Shown in pieces: positions 60,370 to 64,000 of a stretch of DNA of 64,000 nucleotides. This DNA is from Lithospermum erythrorhizon. Taxonomy: Eukaryota > Streptophyta > Magnoliopsida > Boraginales > Boraginaceae. The notes below the pieces were generated by a model that saw nothing but the letters and a program-made list of their open reading frames with translations, was not told where the DNA came from and did not search any database. The stretch's first letter is position 1; each line of letters begins with the position of its first letter. The position numbers and the translations under genes are program-made. The stretch covers positions 1 through 64,000 of the forward strand of contig JADFUC010000849.1 in assembly GCA_019722365.1 (NCBI GenBank). Direction: 5' to 3'.

Positions 60370-60525
60370 ACGTGACAATCATTCACACATAATTATATTA
60401 CAGACACGTATTACCATTCATACATAATTCTATTACAAAGACATTTATACTATTCACACATAATTATATTATTAAAACGATATGTACACCATTCACATAA
60501 TTATATTACAAAAAGAGATGGCCAC
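60370..60525 (-). repeat. Tandem repeat of about 37 bp units (four copies)
   Basis: ATTCACACATAATTATATTACA followed by about 15 bp recurs at about 60381, 60417, 60453 and 60492. The corresponding position in the other LTRs has two or three ATACATGTTATTA-type motifs (960-1065, 8335-8425, reverse orientation). Confidence 0.78.
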
Positions 60526-61639
60526 CATTTGAGCAGTTATAGCGAATACACGCGAGAGGCGCACTCACCTCGTTCGCACAGAAATGTCTCGCCTAATCGA
60601 TCCAAGTGCCTTTCCACGCCTCCGCATCTAATCAAAAAACACCAAATTATAATTACTACTTGCAAATAATTCTTAACCCTTATCTTAATTAAATTCTCGA
60701 ACTTTTCAACTTATTTTAGTTACAAATTAACAAATTGTATATAGATTATTAATTATGTTTCAAAGACTATTAAATGGATTCAACTATCTCGACCAAATCC
60801 CATAATCGATCAACACTCAACCACAATACCCAACATTATCAACCAATTAATCAACCCAAAAATATCAACTTTTCCAACCAATCAAACCCATTTAATAACC
60901 TCAAACTCAAGCCCATTTACCTACAATCTAATAAAACTAATTTCAACATATATTCTTCCAAACAACCTAATACTCATAATTTCACCTCAAAACAATCACA
61001 ATAATCTGTCCAATATTTTATACTATCAACCACATTTTAGAGAAAGTCAACCCAAAATCACTTGAAAGTCAAACCATAACAACACTTTCTACTCCCAAAT
61101 GATTATCATCAACTTATATCATAATCTAAGTTTAAATAATAATTATATTCAATAATATCTCATAAAATCAAAGTCAACCCAAAATCCCAAAAAGTCAACG
61201 GTTCTAAAATGTCCCAATTGCATTTAACACTTATATATCAACTCAAGAATAACTTATTTAGAATCCAAGAATCAATCGAGCAATAAAATTCAACAAAAAT
61301 TCAACAAAAGTCAAACTTGGGAGATCTCATAAAATACTCAGCAAAAGATCGCACCTTTTACCCTTGGAAAACAAACGGGATGACGAGGAGAAACCCGCCA
61401 GTAAATTTGAGATCCAAAGCTCGCATAAAGAGCCATCGACGGCCGAATCCTATTGCATCGTGATTAGAATCCGGGCTAAGTGAACAACAATGTTGAATAC
61501 AAAGCAACGACGCATTTATCACATCAAATCGCAATGGCAACAAATAAGGTGGTAGTTCAAAGTGATTCCAAGTAGAAATAAATGGTCACCTAAGAACGCT
61601 GCCACCACAAGAATCAGAAATAAAAGATATACGGTACAA

Positions 61640-62740
61640 CACTTATTAACTAAATTTGAAGAAGTCAAAGTTAAGTACATTTAATTTTAACCAACGAAAG
61701 GATGTACTCTCAAAAATTGCAGTGCAACCTTATGTGAAAGTTGTATGTTGTTCACCCATCGAAGTAGTGGCCTGTTGTGTCCATAAAGTACTTAAAATTC
61801 TAATAATATACAACGAGCCCAAGGGAATGAACCTAATGACTAATTGCTACTTATTATTAATGGAATTGATTAACTAATGAAATGAAGCTAGACGCACAAG
61901 CATAAAGTCGAACATACACACTGTTGTGGAAGAATCTCTTCATTAGTCATATTACCTGCCTCCAACTCATGTATAAAGGTAATCCAATGATTGCATATGT
62001 TTGACTCATTTAGCCTGGCCCCAACATCGGGGCAAACAAAAAGTCATGCATCAGCCTAATTCTAATTATCCCATTAGTGAGTTGAGACTAAAAGACAGCA
62101 TCTACAAACTGCATTTGATGTCGAAAGTTTCACATGGAAAGAAACAGTTTGTGATTGGGAGCCGTCAGTCACACGCGACTCACTTAAGAAATTTCAAGGC
62201 CATGAAATAACGACGCCCGTCGAGAAGGTCGGGGATCCAACACAACACTACTACCAATTATTCCAAGCCAAGGACCAAGTAGAGAACATAAACCTGCTCC
62301 ATCATTCATATTCAACTCAGTTCTTCAGAGCTGGGCTCCCAAGTTGGCGGATGCTAAGTCACGATCCTAATGTTAATGATCAAGCACTACCACTCATCGA
62401 AGAATCAAGAGATGATGCATCCCACCGAAATCTAGCATTTAAAAAACAAGTCATTGTCGCATTTTAACAGATGGGGCGGCGGAGGATAATTTCAAGGAGA
62501 CTCGGTCCTAATGGGTTAGTCATTAAACTTTAAGACGTTACAAAACCCACAAAAAATAATATGGTTATACATTGTGAAGGAGAAATATGGTCCAAACACT
62601 TGGGTTCTTTTTGAGCCGAATGACAAACCAAAATGAGCACATGAAACCCGATTCACCTCCGTAGAAAATAACCTAATAACAAAGATAAGCTAAAAGATTT
62701 GCCAGGCACCTATACGCCTCACGATACAGGACCTACTAAC
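61640..62740 (+). pseudogene. Tat-clade polyprotein 3' end (integrase C-terminus), broken
   Basis: At about 62325-62470 the + strand reads FFRAGLPSWRMLSHDPNVND, then LPLIEESRDDASHRNLAFKK in slightly shifted frames. This is the plant Tat/Athila integrase C-terminal region ('E..LPS.R...FD...N...L...LDLLEE.RD.A..R.A.YKQ'). A GDLVLR-like remnant follows (about 62480-62520). RT and RNase H are missing, presumably lost or replaced by the insertions at 58087-61360. The orientation agrees with the LTR and PBS at 56560-57286, so these are probably two ends of one element. Confidence 0.65.
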
Positions 62741-63230
62741 AACCTCATGACTTTACTATATGTCCGAAGACAGTTAAGTGAGATATCTACCAAGAAATGT
62801 TAATGTAAAAGATATCTACTTGAAGACCTTTAAGCCACGTGTTTAGACGTTAACACATCCCTAAGACAACTATATGCTTTCAAGACGCAAAAATAAATAA
62901 TACATCACCGAAGACCGCGACAGTGATTAACCCTTCAAGATAGCTAAGAGGATAAGACATGCCTTATGCAACGGCTTAACTTCATTGCTTCAAGATAGCC
63001 ACGTAGGATGTTAATCTTATAAAATAAGGTAACGCCGCTTAAAGAAATCTGTGGACGGATAATTGCCTCAAGATACCAAAGAAGTTGCACGCCCCTATCT
63101 ACGATGGCTTCATTTATGCATTACGTCAGAAATCAAATTTGAGAATTGATTTCCATTTATTATGCCCGCTGCTATTAATCATGTATCAATTCATTTACCA
63201 AATCAAGTTAAATGTGATTATTAGAGCTTG
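62741..63230. other. Non-coding remnant with short direct repeats
   Basis: CAAGATAGCTA / CAAGATAGCCA / CAAGATACCA-type motifs recur at about 62937, 62991 and 63069, spaced by roughly 55-80 bp. It probably belongs to the Tat-like 3' untranslated region. No 3' LTR matching 56560-57266 was seen. Confidence 0.35.
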
Positions 63231-64000
63231 TTCAAATAAGTAAATTTATATTACTAGCGGGTTCTCATGATAATTTGGCATGGGCGCTTTTAGCGATTGC
63301 TGGGATCTTACCATTAATCGTTATAATAATAGTAACGGGTCAATTATTATTATTATACAACTTACTATTATCCGAGCCTAGAAGTGTCGCTGCCACACAT
63401 ACAAAGGACGCTGAAGTTGTATTTTCATGTATGAAATTAAAAGAGAATCAGAGTAATCGAGAAATGTATTTCTAATATGCGGTTCTACATTTTACGTAGA
63501 ATATCGATTAACAAATAATCAATTAAAAAGTTATTTAATTGGTTCGAGTAATTTTAGTATGTATCAATAACTTGAAAGATTATTGATATTGACTAATTAC
63601 TATTTAATTAAGCTAATTGGGGTCAGTTCAACTCTGGCTGGGCTAAGAACTCATTAGTGTCTTAACGAACTAATAAAGTTAATTACAGTCAAGCTAATAC
63701 TTAATCTGGTCATGATCGGGCTCGTTTTTAACCTAGCCCTATATAAGCAAAACCTTAGGGTTTTCCATGATATAACACTAGAAAATAATTTTCATCAAAA
63801 CCCTAAAGTAAAGGCTCTCTGGTCAAAAATTCTCCTAAGAATTTTGGGTTTTTTTTGTTTTGTTTTTGTTCATCCTCATACTAGCATAACCTGCTCTTGA
63901 TTCAACCTCTCCTCCGTGCGGACTAACTTGAGATATCATACCATTGATATTACAACAAGGAGTCGAGGTCAAATTCACGCTGCGAATTTGAAGCTACAGG
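63231..64000 (+). repeat. Probable copia-type LTR with promoter, cut by window edge
   Basis: TATATAAGC at 63740-63748 is followed by CCTTAGGGTTTTCC and a pyrimidine-rich leader (63840-63910). This layout is typical of plant LTR promoters. No partner LTR is in the window. A short + strand frame (63275-63475) starts hydrophobic but has no known domain and I do not call it. Confidence 0.35.

Larger units (their letters stand above)
58848..61360 (-). repeat. Further LTR of the element 1/2 gypsy family (solo or 3' LTR; right border approximate)
   Basis: On the - strand it ends GGTCGTTACA at 58848. Colinear matches to the - strand LTR of element 2: CATCAATCACTCATCA (59456 vs about 11577), ATCCTAATACTCAAGTCACC (60047 vs about 11850), CTCTAGCCATCA (60071 vs 11887), and the paired 'gtcaac' motifs at 61040-61310 vs 12840-12880. 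Homology fades after the GGTAAAAGG motif (about 61350). No gag follows on its downstream side, so it is not a 5' LTR. Confidence 0.75.

Noticed and set aside
63275..63475. Short frame with a hydrophobic N-terminus resembling a membrane protein
   Set aside because: 66 codons, AT-rich, no family match, upstream of an LTR-type TATA box. The hydrophobicity follows from T-rich codons.

Overview
The window is nuclear DNA from a flowering plant, most likely a eudicot. The signs are AT-rich spliceosomal introns with GT-AG borders, plant LTR retrotransposon clades (Ty3 chromovirus, Ty3 Tat, Ty1 SIRE-like), a Cassandra-type element carrying 5S rRNA sequence, Stowaway-like MITEs with CTCCCTCC ends, and a chloroplast iron-sulfur protein gene (HCF101). 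I cannot name the species.

Layout. 1-9772: a decayed Ty3/gypsy chromovirus (element 1, + strand) with about 2.6 kb LTRs; its 5' LTR starts before the window. 9773-13323: part of a sister element on the - strand (element 2: gag leader plus 5' LTR), into which element 1 appears to have inserted. 13330 to about 17700: a decayed SIRE-like Ty1/copia element (RT, RNase H, envelope-like region, PPT, 3' LTR). 17700-26700: AT-rich DNA with a tandem array of about 95 bp units, a 633 bp Mutator-like non-autonomous element with a 10 bp target duplication, LTR-like unassigned sequence and a (TA)29 microsatellite. 26700-35500: AT-rich intergenic or leader-intron DNA with three or four MITEs and two candidate untranslated exons.

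35556-47887 is the single-copy core. It holds two complete genes on the + strand: a 12-exon serine incorporator (Serinc/TMS) membrane protein gene (430 codons) and a 15-exon HCF101 gene (526 codons). All exon phases close and every intron is GT-AG. HCF101 also has an apparent intron starting 3 nt after its stop codon. The two genes have no obvious functional link; they are neighbours in the same orientation with about 1.7 kb between coding regions.

48000-64000 is repeat-rich again: a decayed hAT transposon (- strand), tandem copia LTR pieces, AT-rich spacer, then a Ty3 Tat-clade element (LTR end and PBS near 57266, integrase C-terminus near 62330-62560). The Tat element is interrupted by a complete Cassandra-type TRIM (58087-58841, - strand) and by a further LTR of the 1-13 kb gypsy family (from 58848, - strand). 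A copia-like LTR promoter lies near the right edge.

No transposon in the window keeps an intact reading frame, so the only confidently functional protein genes are the Serinc gene and HCF101. I found no tRNA gene, no intact rRNA gene and no CRISPR. I saw no clear novel biological system. The most informative items are the retrotransposon family with palindromic LTR subrepeats and a very short U3, the Cassandra element, the Mutator-like element, and the 25-nt microexon in the Serinc gene.
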